From Mucidula mucida (taxonomy: Eukaryota; Basidiomycota; Agaricomycetes; Agaricales; Physalacriaceae): a stretch of 64,000 nucleotides of DNA. This document shows, in pieces, positions 23,245 to 37,400 of the stretch. Positions within the stretch are counted from its first letter, which is position 1; the number at the start of each line of letters is the position of its first letter. A program made the translations under genes and the position numbers. The stretch spans positions 1-64,000 of the forward strand of contig JADNYV010000165.1 of the NCBI GenBank assembly GCA_015501055.1. The letters are read 5' to 3'. The notes below the pieces were generated by a model, which ran no database searches, had not been told where the DNA came from, and was given only the letters and a program-made list of their open reading frames with translations.

Positions 23245-24072
23245 GGTAGATGGTGGTGGTTCAAGGTAAGGAGCCGTGGATCCAGATTTTGCGGGTCTAA
23301 TGAAGCCTCGCCAATTTTCCCACGCGGCTTTAATCGGCTCGACTGCATTGGTGCGCGTTCTCGCCCCAGAGACTTTGCAGAGACTAGCACGAATGCGCCT
23401 CGACGGTGTATTTCGGTTACGCTACATCTCTCCCCAGAGATCATAAAGCCCGAGGTAATTTCAGCAGAGAGCATATATTCGCGTTCCACTCCCCAATATT
23501 CTGACAAGGGATGCCCGCCGATCAGCAAGGAGCAGACGGGCAAGCGCCCTGACATTTAGGACGACGCGACGCTCCGTTCAATGTTTGAATATGTTCCCAT
23601 AAGCGGCGCGTACTGTCATTTCCTGAATGTGTAAATGGACTGCATCTAGCCCACATAGAACACCATGACACCTGCTGAATCAGACAGCAGGTACCTCCAG
23701 GCTCCGTACAAGCATCGATTCTCACAATACTTAGAGAAAAGTGTTCGACCAAGCCTATAACGCCACATAAGTACGCGCAGCACTGTGTCACTAGCCAAGC
23801 ATCCGGCAGTCGCTACAGACATGGTAAGCATCGTCCAGGCGTGACGATATGCGTAAAGGGGAGCGTATGAATTCCAGTTTCTGAAGTCTGCAAACGCGCC
23901 GTGATTACCTTTGCCTCCCTTTCTTGAGTTGAACAAGGATCCATCACCATCCTGTTCCAAACAAACATGCATGATGAATTATTCAATAAGTGTATGTGCA
24001 TATAAACAACTACTATAGATCCAATATCCAAACGAGTGCGGGTAAGGGTATCATGCAAGAAAAATAAAGATA
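23245..24072. other. Enolase promoter region and dynactin 3' flank
   Basis: No convincing gene is present; the minus ORF 23646-23972 has no recognisable domain. A CATATATT element near 23470 could serve the enolase promoter. Confidence 0.4.
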
Positions 24073-27000
24073 CTATGCCATCCCTCCCGCCCGGTCCAAC
24101 AACCCCTTCATCCGTCTACTTAGTCTATCCGCCTCCATCTTGCGATCCAAAATATGCTGCGCAGGCAACTTCTTCTTTGGGACCCACACTTTGCCCCCAT
24201 TCGCCTCCTTCCTCAGCGCATTCATCGCGGACAGATCCACAACACGTGGTGACGTCGAAAACTTGATGACATCGCGGTACAACAGCTTACTCTCTGTCGT
24301 CAGAGACCGCAACGTCGGCGGCGAGGTGGGTCGTTCAGAGTCCGACTCATCTGTATCCGACTGCCCAGACGGATCCAGCGGTGGCGTTGGCGACCGCGCA
24401 ATTGGCTCACGTAGGGGTGGGAGACTCTCAATCTCTCGTATCAAGTCTTGGCCTTTGAGGTACGAGTTCTCGTTTCGAAGGAATCGAACCGTTCCACGCA
24501 AAGCCTCGAGCTACAATAAAATTAGAAAGCGGATGATAGATGACGCGCGCAATTCTCGCCTGTTCCAATAGATGTGATGTCTCCAGATTACTGTCCAATG
24601 CGACTGGTTCGGGATCAACCATTTGGACAGAGCCTAGCCAGGCAATCAGCACGTTTCTGATAGCATAAGCAGACATACCTTGTCGTTCATGTCCAGTCGA
24701 CATCGACTTGAGCTTGACATTGTCCTGTTCCAACGCGTCCAAGTCCGCTTGAAGTTGTTCCATTGCTTCCTCATACGTGCGCTCTTGTTTCCGTGCCTTG
24801 GTCAGTTCCGATTCGAGATCAACAATGGTGTCTGCCTGCTTCTTCACGGCCTCCATGCGCCTCTCCATCAACTCGATCTTTACGCCGGACTCTTGGATGG
24901 TCTGGTCCTTGGTCTTCAAGCTCCGAACGAGGCCCTGCATTTCGTCGTTGAGCTGCGCGACCTTTCTCTCAGCCTCGACGTTGACGGCTAGAGCGGCCTT
25001 AATTTCGCCAACACGAGTGACCCAAGGTGCGATGATGCCAGTGACTACACGCTTTTAGACATATGCACGTTCGATGCAAAAACGACTTACCCTTCATAAT
25101 CTTCTCTGGCTCCATGATCATTGGAAGGAGTTCCGAACCTTCCTTGATCAGTTGTCCGAGTGCATCTTCAATGGGTTCCCAGAACGACGCGTCAATCTTC
25201 GCTTCCATACCCACTGTCGTCGTTGTCGCCTGCTTGACATAACCCAAGATTGTCTTCAGCTGGAAAGCCGACTTGGCAGCCCGGACATCGCTTAGATGTG
25301 TTGTAATCTGTTTGGCCAACTAGAAGGATGGATCAGCGAGGTGAGAGGAGCACGCCAGAGCGACACCTACAGTGATAGCAAAGTCAACCAATTTCTGCAC
25401 AGAGTTGCTCAAAGACCGCATCTGGGGAACCATGGTCGGTTTCACAGCAGACGAGTCGTTGACAAGGTCCTCCAAGCGCTTGGTGAGTTTCCTATGGGAC
25501 ATCGATTAGTTGAGCAGACTTGAAGTACCGAGACGCCTACCGAGAGATGTTCTTCGCACTACGTCCTTTGTCGAGCAGTTTCTGAAGCGGCTCGAACAAT
25601 TCAGTTTCAATGTTCATGCCAGCCATATCGAGACCGATGTCTGGACCAGAAATGAGAACGCGTTGTTGAGAGAAGATCGACATACCATCTTCATTGAGCA
25701 CAGATTGAATAGACGTCTTCGTGAGCCCAACAGCCGCCGCGAACATGTCGAGATCAAAGTCAAAGGAAACGAGGTAACCATGTTCCCTTTCACCAAGTTC
25801 CGAGTCGAACCCGCTAAAGTACTTGCCGTCAAGGTGATCGAACTGAGCTTGGATCCTAACGCAAGGTCAGCTTTCTCCCTAAATCACGCAGGAAACGCAC
25901 TTGTCAATATCACTCGCACACTCCATCTCTCTGAACTCATCCCTTCTGAGGAGATCGATATGCATATCTATCCTCCTCTCAACAGGCGCAATCTCCGGAT
26001 ATATCCGTCCCTTGTCCAAGAACGTTTGCACATCGCACTTCCTGAGGATCGCCGCGAATCGCTTGCACAGCGTCGACAGGCCGGCCAGGCGCGCACGAAG
26101 CTTAGAGTCACGTCACAAATCAGTTTGATCCAAAATGAGCGACGAGGAGACTTACATCACAAACACCGACAAGAGCTTCTGAACCAGGTCCATTAAGAGC
26201 CTCAGGGAGACCTTGAGTCTGCGCGACGATACTGTTGATGAGATCCGCCTTGTGCGCCACACGCCGGAAGAACAGGTAGCAACTAGTCGCATCGCTGTCC
26301 GTCTCGACGTACAATTGGGGAAGGTATGGCTAGTAGAACATGTCAGAGCGCGCTAGAAGAGAAGGAGATGCATACCTGAACGATACCCAACAACTCTTTG
26401 CTCTCCCTCGCCTCCAGCCGCAGTAACTCGAGTTCAACATTGCGAGCTTGGTTCTTCGCGGCCGAAGATTGTAACTTGAGGTTCAAGGACATCATTGCGG
26501 CGGTCTGAGAGGCAGCAGTAGCAGACTCTGTCTGGGCGGTCTGGGTCTGCATGCGAAGGTTGTCGAGTTCGCTGAGGAAAACATCATTGAGTATTGGTGA
26601 ACAGGTGAGCGAAAAGGAGGACCAACCTCTGCAGTTGGACGACGAGATCCCTGAACTGCGATATTGTGCCTTCAAGATCCAGACAAGCTTCCTCGAGATT
26701 CTCAATCTTGCGAAGGTGCTCCTGGATTTGCATGTCCTTGGCGTCTGAAGAAAGATATGGTTCAGGATGTTTCGAGAAAACCTGGAAACTCACCCAGGTC
26801 TTCGTGAAGATTCTTCTCAGTCTCGACGTGGTTCTCTTCCAGTTCGTCGCTCAGTTCCTTGAGTGCCTCCAGATCCTCGATCGTAATGCGCATTTCTTCG
26901 ATTTTCTAGCACGAAGGTTCAGGAATGTATGCGTCTGGAGAAACATACTTACCTCTCCGAGCATGAGATTACGTTCCGTTAGCTGAACGAGCATCTCTTC

Positions 27001-28512
27001 CGCGCCGAGAGCGTCGTCGAGCTGCAACTTGAGGTCCTCGATTTGTATCTCGGCATTGGCGAGCTTGATTACAGAAGAATCGTATTGAGCTTGGAAAGCA
27101 TGAGCAAAAGTCAGATACAGAAAAGGATGCCTACATTGCAATTCATCAACGGAACCGATATCCTTTTCGAGTTCTGAAATCTTGCGTCGTTGGTCAAGGT
27201 CAGTCTCCTGGGTCATGTCCCGAAGGCGCAGTAAAGCTTCCTTTAGCCGCTCGTTCTGTTTCTCGAGTTGGATGTATGCTAAAGATTCCTTGCCAACGGT
27301 TGATGTGTTGCCTTCCTCGTTGTCCAACGCTATAGAATTGTCTGTGAGCTAGAATGAAACGATGCTGACACACTTACCTTCACTTTCTTTGTAGACCTCG
27401 AGTTCGACCTCTGCAATAGCCAACCGCTCTTTGATATCTTCCAACTCGGCTTCAGCCATCTCTGCGCGCTCCTCTGCCATCTCCTTGTCCAACATGGTCA
27501 TCTCGAGCATTTCCTGGCCATCGAGGACGCGCGTTTCGGATAGTTGCAAAAGTTGCTGTGAATCAGCGAGTTCACGCTTGCTATTTATGAGCTCGGTTTG
27601 TTGAGATGTAAGCTTTGCTTGTAGTTTAGGTCGAAGTGCTACGAAGGATTCGGCGTCAGCCAGACGCGCTTCCAGTTCGCGAACATGGCGTGCATCGTCG
27701 GCGCGATTGATTTCAAGAACGCGTATTTTGGCGCGTAGTTCTTGAAGCTCCTTCTCATCAGATGGACGGGTAGTCGTTGGCACAAGAGGCGAAACGGGAC
27801 GGGGCTGGGGTGGCGTGAATTTGGGAGAGGGAGGAGTGGCGGGAAATGAGGGAGATGCGACACCAGATAGAGGTGAAGATACACGTTGTATTGGTATGCC
27901 ATTGGGGGGCGACGTAGGGGAAGCGGCGGCGCGGGGAGGAGTCGTCTTGTTCGGTGGCGAGACGTCTGAATTGGGACTTTGTCGTACTGAAAATGACTTT
28001 CTCGGCTGAAGCGATATGGATGGTGTCTTCTTGACGGGTGATCCTTGGCCGAGGCGACTGGTCCGAGCAGGGGTCGCGGTTGGTTTGGTGGGACTATTTG
28101 ATCGGACAGACGACGCGGGAGACGCCGTTCGGAGCGAGTTGGAACGCCCTACACCTGTGCTCGGCGTTCGCTGGTGCCCCAAGGATGGACGAGCGACTGC
28201 CACTGGTCGCTGCGGACGCTGTTACACACAATGCCGAACAGTCATTTCGTCACGTACCACTGTCGGCGGCGGTGGCGGCTCCATACCGAGCTGCGCCTTG
28301 ATGTTTGATGAGCGAACAAACAGGCCATAGTTGGGCTTGCACCGAAAGTAATGGTGACCTTCAAAGGCGCCTTCATTCTTGCCGTTGGGCTCGTAGAGTT
28401 CGACGCCAAAGAATTTGCCTGGTTTGTCGCCCAGCGATCCCGACCAGCGAATTACGCCGCGTCCGACGGGGAGCTCGACGATGGTCCCGTTGGGAATGTT
28501 TAACGAGCTCAT
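24073..28512 (-). CDS. DCTN1: Dynactin large subunit p150Glued
   Basis: The first exon (28512-28258) encodes an N-terminal CAP-Gly domain, residues about 10-75, with GRGVIRWSG, the GKFFGVELYEP block and the microtubule-binding KPNYGLFVR (GKNEG precedes it). After a 48-nt intron there is a Ser/Pro/Thr-rich basic linker, then long heptad-rich coiled coil from ELQELRAKIRVLE onward across many short exons. The C-terminal dynactin region ends in LSRRMKGLLDRAGGMA. The protein links dynein to microtubules and cargo in hyphal nuclear and vesicle transport. About ten introns of 45-60 nt are visible. No break was found. The start is supported by the CAP-Gly position and the tight divergent arrangement with raptor. 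Confidence 0.9.
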
Positions 28513-28630
28513 CGGGGAGGACGACGACGACGGTTAAGCATCTAAAGTGTGACGGCGTGACAGACACGCGTTTGCCGTTAACGCTCACGTTGAGCTCGCA
28601 TGACTGCTGCGACGTCGGCGCCGTGAAGAG
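28513..28630. promoter_or_regulatory. Shared divergent promoter of dynactin p150 and raptor
   Basis: Only 118 bp separate the two start codons, so both genes must draw on this interval unless their transcripts start inside each other. No clear TATA box is present. Confidence 0.6.
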
Positions 28631-31600
28631 ATGCGAAATCATGAGGCAGTGTCCTCTGCCAAGCGGCCCAAGTTCCACACTGGTGAGTGGTTTGTAAAAG
28701 GCAATAATCGAAAAACTTAGGCTATCCAGGTTCAGACTCGGACAGCGAGACAGAGTCCAGCCGCGTTGCCTCCAATTCACGCGGCAGACCCGACCCACAT
28801 GTCCATGCTTCGGTCGATACAGCGACGCCGCCTATTCCCTATTGGTCCGCGAAACGACATCTCACATGCGGCAATCCGACACCCCAGCCGTCGTGGTCAG
28901 CCAAGCTCACCCCGTGGCGCAACTCTACCCTCGGAAAGCTCAAGACCGCCAATGCAGCTCTCATTCTTTGCCTCAACATGGACGTCGATCCGCCGGATGT
29001 CATCAAAACCCAACCATGTGCTGCCCTCGAGTGCTGGGTCGATCCCCGACTCTTACCCGCCAGTAGGGCTCTCGAAGCCATCGGTGCAAACTTAAAGTCA
29101 CAGTACGAAGGCCTTAGCTTGAAAATACAGTACAAGCCTATCCTCGATCCCTCCCAGGATGACATACGCAAATGCTGCCAACAACTTCGTCGACAGGCTA
29201 AAGATGACGCCGTTCTCTTCCACTACAACGGACACGGTGTTCCCAAGCCCACAGCTAGTGGCGAACTATGGTGCTTCAACCGCAACTATACCCAATACAT
29301 TCCCGTTGGCCTACACGATATCCAGACATGGCTTGGCTCGCCGGGTGTTTACATATGGGACTGTTCGGCTGCAGGCCACCTCTTGCAAAACTTCAACACT
29401 ATTGCAGAGCGTCGCGACACCGATATGAACTTTCAACGCGGAGGTTATCCCGTCGATGCAACTCCATTCATGCATTCCATACAACTCGCTGCGTGTGCAG
29501 CCAACGAACAACTTCCGTCGTGTCCGGAACTTCCGGCTGACGTCTTCACGTCTTGCCTTACCTCTCCCATTGACATGGCTCTTCGCTATTTCGTCATCAA
29601 CGAACGGTTGCCGGATGGCGTGGAACCTGACATGATCATGCAGTTGCCAGGAGATCTTAAGGATCGTCGTACACCCTTGGGCGAGCTCAATTGGATTTTC
29701 ATCGCAATCACAGACACCATCGCCTGGACTTCATTCTCTCGCGAGACCTTCTCCCGCCTCTACCGTTGCGATCTTCTCGTTGCATCCCTTTTCCGCAACT
29801 TTCTTCTCGCCGAGAGAATTCTGAAAAACTACAACTGCACTCCCCATACATACCCTCCCCTCCCAGCGACAAACACCCACCCGTTATGGGCAACTTGGGA
29901 TCTCGCCGTAGACGCGTGTCTTCGACAACTTCCTGACCTTTTGCGCAATAAAATACCTCCAAAGGTCAAGGGTGGGTCGTCTCCATCCACTCCTCCCTCC
30001 GTTCATGACGAACACGATGTTCTGCCGGGCCGCATCGGCAGCGTGCGACATTCCTCCAATGAGGAGGATACCGCTCAATCACCCCCATATGTTTACGTTC
30101 CCAACCGTTTCTTCGCTGATCAGCTCACCGCCTTTGAGGTTTGGATATCTCGAGGCGGTTCCGCACTTACACGACCTGGCCCACGCTCCTTACCTCTGGT
30201 GAGGGATTTCTACTTGGAAGAAGATACACCCAAGCGGGGTAGTTTGGGATTTGACGAAGCCCTCGTGCCTCGCAAACCGCCAGATCAGCTACCTATCGTC
30301 CTCCAGGTCCTCCTCTCCCAACCTCATCGGCTACGCGCCCTCATCCTCCTCTCCCAATTTGTCGACCTGGGCCCTGGGCGGTGAATTTGGTTTTATCCAT
30401 CGGGATATTCCCGTACATGGCCAAGCTTCTTCAAGCAGCTGGCCAGGATCTTCGACCAGTCCTCATCTTCATCTGGACACGCATTTTGGCGGTCGACCCG
30501 TCCGTACAAACGGATCTCTACAACAATCCGCAAGGGTACCGGTACTTCACCAGAATTTTAGCTATGCCCGATGATGGTTTCCTCCCCAACTCCTCTGAAC
30601 ATCAAGCCATGTGCTGCTTCATTTTGTCTTCGTTGTCTCGTGATTTTCCGAACGGTCAGAATGCCTGCTTGGACGAGCGGGTCTTTGAAGCGTGTCTACA
30701 CAAACTCGATGATGGGGACTTTTTACTGAGACAGTGGGCAGCGCTTTGTATGGCGCAGCTATGGGACTCGAGCGACAAGGCGAGAGCGGATGCCATCTCT
30801 ATGCATCCGTCACCCACCGAGAAACTCATAGACCTGTTATGTGACGCGTCTGTGGAGGTTCGATGTGCAGCCCTGTTCGCTCTGCAGACCTTGATGGGTA
30901 CCAGCGGCGCTGCCGATCCCGAGAAGCGAGGTGGTGGCGGTACAGGAACGCTTTTAGGTCTATTTGATCAAGATGAAAGTATGCACCTGCGCGTCGAGGT
31001 GTCGCTTGTCACCAACGCGACTTTTCAGATCAAAGAAGATGCTAGTCCTATGTGTAGGAAGGAGCTCCTTGTCCTCATCAGCTGTCTGGTGAAAGAGTGG
31101 AGGGGTTATTTTGTTGTCTGTGCGTGGCTGTACTGGGAGGAGGATCGTCGCTGGCGGTCAGGATACGATACGGAACAAGAGGACCTTGCGACGGAGGCAA
31201 TTCAGGAATGGGAGGAGAGCCTACCCGGCGATAACCAACAGGTGGCGGAAAGCAAGATTATTCTGAAGTCCATCTTCACCATTTTTCTCGTACTTTTGGA
31301 TCTCTCGATTGACCCATATCCTGAAGTCGCCGCACACGCGCAGACCATTGTGGACTATGTCATGGCTCTTCTTTTGGAATCACCCTTCAGCAAGTTGAGT
31401 TGCACGACATTGAAGCAGGCTCCTGAGCTGCCCAATGAAAGCAACGCGCCCATCGAGCCTCCCGCCGCTAGGCAACGGACTCAGTCTACCCAGTCGGTCA
31501 ACTTGCCACCGTCACCTAACAAATTGGCCCGCCCTGCCTTCTCTCGCGCTGACACCATGACTAGCATGACGAACACGGTTTCCAATACCCTCCGCCGTAC

Positions 31601-33596
31601 CTCCTCCTTCGCTAACGCTTTGAAGAGTCTCGCTGGCGGCGTCACATTCCCCAGCGCAGATGATGGTCTTTCATTATTCAGCTCGCCCTCTAAAGCCGAA
31701 TTCAGCGAACCTCTCCGACCACCCTCGCCCAACCTCAACGTCGTCAAATACGTTTCGCCGTACTATCGGTCCGCCGTACCATACACGAATGGGAATGCTC
31801 CACAAGCGGATCAGAATATACCACAGCCCATTTTCTTCCCCGCACACGTTATGGAGGCGTTGATGGAGGAAGACATGGAGCGCCTGAGGGCGCGCCATCG
31901 TCGGCATCGTCGGAACGGCAACTCTGTGCCTAGTCCCAGTCGGAGTACATTCTCTACAGACTCGACAGGCAGCTACCTAGCAGGCTTGGGAACTGGGAAT
32001 AATATGAAGGACGTGCTGCCGCTGAAGAGCTCGTACTTTGATTGGTGTACCGAGTATTTCACAGAGCCGCAAATGAGGGTTAGTGCCGTTTCTCTTTTAC
32101 ATTGACGTCGTACTCATGTTGCTCTTAGCAAACGGAGGCTGATGAGCCTGGTAGTGTACAGTACAACCACCAGGTTTGGCGGCAGCGGCGGAATGAGCAG
32201 GTCGATGCGGAGATACATTCCCAGGCTGAGGCTGCTCGTGAGTGATCTACTCAGCCTTTTTCTTAGTTTTGCTCATTGTTCCAAGCATATCTGCCTTGGG
32301 ATCGAAGTGTTGCTACTCTGCAATCTACGGGACATCCGATGACAATGGCCTTCCACTCTTACGATAAGCATCTTATCGTCGCCAACGAGAACGACGTTGT
32401 CACGTATGTGTACTACTTTGGCTTTTCCTTCCTCCTGTACTTATTTGACGCAGTGTCTGGGACTGGTCATCGAAGAAACGGCTGAATCAATTCTGTAACG
32501 GCAATCATAGAGGAAGCTCCATTACCTCTTTGCATTTGATCAATCAGGACGTCGGTGGTATCATATTGACTGGCTCAGGTACGACTCAATTGTTCGTGTA
32601 ACGTTTCGATGTTGAATGATTTCGGTAGACGATGGCATTATCCGCCTGTTTCGCAACTATGATCCCGCTCTCGAGCAGGGCCCCATCCAGTTGGTCAGCG
32701 CTTTCCGGGGACTGGAGCGTATTCCGATGCAGCGTGGCTCTGGGCTTATCACGGACTGGAAAGCATCGAATGGGACGCTGCTCATTGGGGGCGACTCTCG
32801 TGTCATTCAGACATGGGACGCGCAGACTGAGCTTCATGGACCGGTTAGTGGCATAGTCGCGCTTTGACTGTAACGATTAACGTGTCGTCAAACAGGAGAT
32901 CGAGACTCAGTCGGATAGTCCTGTAACAGCAATTGCCGCTGGCCGAAACGTTTTTTCGGACACGTTCCTTGCTGGTTTCGCAGACGGCGCTGTGAAGATG
33001 TTTGATCTGCGGGTTGACGTCGAGGAGCCTGTCGTGACGACGTTTCCGGGTCACTCGGCTTGGGTACAAAACATCTGTTCGCATCCGACTTATTCTCACC
33101 AGTTTTTATCTGCTGGGTGCGTTTTCATTCGCTTTACTCGGTTATGGTTCCCCCGTTAACACGATGCCTGTAGAAGTCAGGATGGTGTAGTCAAGCTGTG
33201 GGATGTGCGCAACAACCGCGAGGCGCTGGGCACGTGGAATCTTAATCCAAGCGGCTTGTCGGCGTTTGACGTGCATAAACACACCGAGGTGTTTGCTGGG
33301 TCAGTGTCATAACGCCTTGGTCTCCGTTTGATGGCGGGCGCTGAACTCTATGTAGATCGTCAGCCATCTCGGCGACGCAGTGGAAGGACCAAAAGGTGAA
33401 GGTGCAGAGCATGAAGAAGGCGACGGTGTCGACGTCCATCGTCGTCTCGACGGGCCATAGTCATCATCACCCGCCAAGAGGCTCGCGGATGAGCTCGCTC
33501 GTGTTCCATCCGACAGAGATGCTGTACGGTGTTGGCGAGCCGGATGGTACTGTGCGTATTCTGGGGTGCAACCTTGCTGCTGAGCCAGATTATTAG
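28631..33596 (+). CDS. Raptor, TORC1 scaffold subunit (KOG1/Mip1 ortholog)
   Basis: The ATG at 28631 (MRNHEAVSSAKRPKFHT) is joined by a 47-nt intron (28683-28729) to the main exon. The raptor N-terminal caspase-like domain is plain: VDPPDVIKTQPCAALECWVD, AVLFHYNGHGVPKPTASGEL, VYIWDCSAAGHLL, PDMIMQLPGDL. Armadillo/HEAT-like repeats follow (VNLVLSIGIFPYMAKLLQAA, FPNGQNACL, LRQWAALCMAQLW). After a Ser-rich linker come about seven WD40 repeats in short exons (DDGIIRLFRNYDP, GFADGAVKMFDLR, SQDGVVKLWDVRNN), with stop 33594-33596. One 1-nt deletion in a C run near 30372-30374 breaks the conserved GPWAVNL; because TORC1 is essential this may be an assembly error. Raptor presents substrates to TOR kinase for growth control. 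Confidence 0.9.
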
Positions 33597-34419
33597 AGGA
33601 GGAAGAGTGGGATGCGTAATTTATTTTTTTGAGCATTAATTGTATTATTATAGTTGCAAGCTGCGTTGTAATAATGTATCGTTAGGTTTCTTTTTCTGCG
33701 CCATTTTTTTATCTGCAGTCCTTTGATGATTCTTGAGTGTGTTCAGGATGTCGGCCCGGGCGCGAGTTCATTTCTCGTTTCTCCGGTCATGTAGAATCTG
33801 CGGTCTCCATCCCCCATGGATTTTCCTGTTCAAGCTTCCAAACGAGCGCCCGTGATGATGCATTTGTTATCTATCAGCAACAATCTTGATCATCCACGCA
33901 GCTGTCAGTGTCAAACCCCACGGTTATCCATGTATGGCGCTACATCGGTCTACTCCCCCCCCCAATCCCACATATCAACTGACGTGTCCAGGAACGACCA
34001 GTGTCGTGGAATGGCCCAGCTGGTCTGACAATCATCAAGCTGCGCTGGCTGATAATTGATTGCGCCACGGTATACTGTACTAGGAATTCAGGAGGAACCG
34101 AGATGATTACCTTTGTCCCCGTTTAGAGTTTGGGATTTGAGGACTAGGAATATGCCAGATGGCAGGACGAGTATGCATTGAAGAGGTATTTCTCGCGATA
34201 TCATTGCAAGAGATATGCTCGTCCGAGTTGAGAGCAGTTGTGCGCGCTGATCAGTGCTGGTGCAGAGGTATCGCCTCTCTATATTCACACGCGCGACCGG
34301 TCTGCCTTCCGTTCCCCTGCGTAGCGACGCATCACTGCCAGGCAGTGACATCAAGGAATCAAAACAGTACGCATCGTATGTATATGAAGAGCCCACCATC
34401 GAAATGTGTGTTATCAGTT
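33597..34419. other. Intergenic between raptor and ABCA transporter
   Basis: No gene is supported. The stretch contains the raptor 3' end and the presumed ABCA promoter; the short ORFs here lack domains. Confidence 0.45.
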
Positions 34420-37400
34420 ATGACGGCCTGGGGCCTTTTCTGGCGTCAACTATCAGTTCTCTGCTGGAAGAACGCGGTAGTTTTGCTTAGACACCCTTTT
34501 GTGAGTCCGAGTTTCAGTACAGTTTCAAGATTTCAGCTCTGACAGTGTCTACGTATAGCTGAATGTTGTGCGATGTTTCCTGCTCCCGGTGGGCTATGGG
34601 CTCTTTCTTTCTGTAGCTCAGACCTTCCTTTCTAGACCTAATAATGTAGGCGACATGAACGAGTACCAAGCGCAACGGGACTGACTATATGCATTACTTA
34701 GAACGGACTCGGCAATGCCATTCCCATATACGACCTCCAAACAACTTTCAACGGCCACACAAGACTCATTTGGACTGACGCAACCAATGGAACGTCCTCG
34801 CCTTCTCCGCAAACCATAGTATCGCGCATAACGCGCGACTTCACGCGCACACAGCTCGACGCCGTCGAAGAGGTAGACTCGCCTGATGATATCCCCGTTT
34901 CGTGTCCTCAAAACTTCAACTTGCTCTCGGAATGTTTCGCCGCGGTAATCTTCCATGGCGTACCAGTCGCTGGGCCAATCAACTACACAATTCGTGCCGA
35001 TGCGGGAATTGCGCATATCGACGTGATCAGGCATACGAGCGACTTTGAATTACGCATTCTGCCGTTACAGTGGGCTATAGACAAGGTTGGTGTGTTGTCC
35101 TTTCAGTGAAGCTTGAAATTACTCACGACGATGCGCAGGCGATCATAGAAGAAAGAACGGGACAAGATGTGCAGACACCGATGCAGTGGCCTTTCACACA
35201 AACGACGAACGAGGAACAGGATATTGGCTACCGTCTCAGTGAGTTTGTCGTCCTGGCCGTCTAATTCTTAGCTAAGCGTGTACACAGAATATATTCGGGG
35301 GCTTCGGAAACTCTTGGTGCTCGTTCTATTCGTTTCCTATATCGGTGTAGGGTACCAACTTCCCGGCGCTGTGGCTTCAGAGCGGGCAAGCCTTATCACG
35401 GCTCATATGAAGGCGATGGGTCTCCTGGACTCTGCCAAAGTCATCTCATGGCATCTCAGCCTCTCTCTCGTCTACCTCCCCGCCTGGGTGCTTGTCGCCT
35501 TGATATGGCATCACCGTATATTCACGGCCACACATGTGGCGTTGATCGTCCTCGTCCATGTGCTTCTGGGTCTAACCCTTGCTAGCTGGTCGTTCTTTAT
35601 CGTGGCCCCTTTTGGGAAAAGTCCGCAACTCGCCGCGGTGGCGTCGACGTTCCTGGCGATTGTATTTGCCATGCTCGCTTTGATCTTTACGAGTGCTGGA
35701 AATGTTACTGCTGTCGTCTTCACCGTCGTCTTTCCCCCGGGATTCTACATCTTCGCGATCCGTGCTATTTGTGGATTTGAAAACAATCGACTCCCGACGA
35801 ACCTGTTAAAGGCCGACCCGGACAATGGTCTCTATCTGTTACCGTTGGTCATAGCCGCCGTTGTAAGTTACATGTTCTTCGTGGTTTATCAACTAAACCT
35901 CCCTCGAGGTTGATATCTTCCTTTGGCCGTGGTTGTCCGTTCTTTGGGAAATTTGGCTGTATGGCGCTCGGAACCCAAGTTCGCAACCCACAGCCTTGAA
36001 ACCAGGTATCGCCATCGCCATCAGAAACCTCGGCAAGACCTTCAGCACGTCCATCTTTCGCCCCAAGAAGAATACCGTTACAGCCGTGAATGATCTCAGT
36101 TTTGATATCCCCAAGTTTGGCATCTTTGTGTTGCTCGGATCGAACGGGGCGGGAAAATCGACGACGCTGTCGATTTTGGCGGGCTTGACGGGTCGATCCC
36201 GTGGTATAGTTCAGTTTGAGAATGGGAAAGACCATCCGGAGCGTGGCACCTTGGGAATAGTGCCCCAGAAGAACGTCCTGTTTCCAGAGCTGACGTGTTA
36301 TCAGACGCTTCGTGTCTGGCGCGCGATCAAGTGGTCGCCACACGCACAAGTCGATGAAGATATCGTACAGCTGCTCAAGGACTGTGACCTTGGCCATCAA
36401 ATACACGCCATCGCAGAAACCCTGTCGGGCGGACAGAAGAGAAAGTTGCAGCTGGCGATTGGATTGATAGGGGGGTCTAAGAGTAAGTGTAGACTTTGTT
36501 CGGAGAATTTGATGTTTATATATCCTCATCCATATAGTCGTTCTCGTCGACGAATGCACGTCCGGTGTAGACCCTTTATCACGGCGATCGATATGGAGGA
36601 CATTGACCTCTGTCCGCCACGAGCGAACTATTGTCTTCACCACCCATGTACGTGCTATTCCATTCGGGTTCGAGAGTAGCAGGTGCCCAATTCATGTAGT
36701 TCTTAGATGAAGCCGATCTCTTGGCTGACAACATTGCGATGCTCGCCGCTCCAGGAAAGCTTGTGGCGCAAGGCTCGCCTGTTGCTCTAAAGCGTGACCT
36801 TGGAAATGGTTATACTATCCAAGCTTGTATAGACCCGTTGGAAGAAATGTGGCGCTCATCGCTGCTTTTAGAGATATTGGATCGCGTCCTTGAAGTCGCG
36901 CCAGACGCGTCAATAACCAGAAATAGGGCTCAACAAGCCCTGTTCCATCTGCGTACGACGGATCCTCGTCAAGTACAGCGGGTTCTGCGGGTGTTCGAGG
37001 ACAATGTGAAGGCCGGATGTCTTCGTTCTTATGATATCCTAGGGACTACCATCGAGGACGTCTTCCTTGATCTTATGTCTGAACATGATTCAAGCTGGCA
37101 GGAGTCCGCTGTGATTTCTTCGCCGTGGCAGAGTTCAGATACACTAGTCACTAAACCGTCTTTTCGTCCTCTAGAGCTTTCCCTAGGACGGCCCATGTCA
37201 CCGTGGCGACAGGCCATGACGATCTTCGTCAAACGGTCGCTCGTGGCCCGCAAAAGTTGGCTTGCGCCTTTACTGTCCGTCCTTGTCGCCGTTGCCGGTG
37301 CCACCATCCCCCTCATATTTCTAAACGGTCGAGAGCCGTCTTGTACTCCGCGTCTCGTGAAATCGCGGAATTTTCCATTGTACATGCCAATCTCGCCTTT

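Noticed and set aside
23646..23972. 108-codon minus ORF in the enolase-dynactin gap
   Set aside because: No domain, no paralog and no splice support; probably chance.
24763..25295. Plus-strand ORFs within the dynactin gene
   Set aside because: They are complementary to coiled-coil exons whose heptad pattern is clear on the minus strand.
34618..35034. 138-codon minus ORF
   Set aside because: It is antisense to the extracytosolic loop exon of the ABCA gene.
35849..36643. 264-codon open frame on the minus strand
   Set aside because: It lies antisense to the first nucleotide-binding domain of the ABCA transporter, whose motifs on the plus strand are clear.
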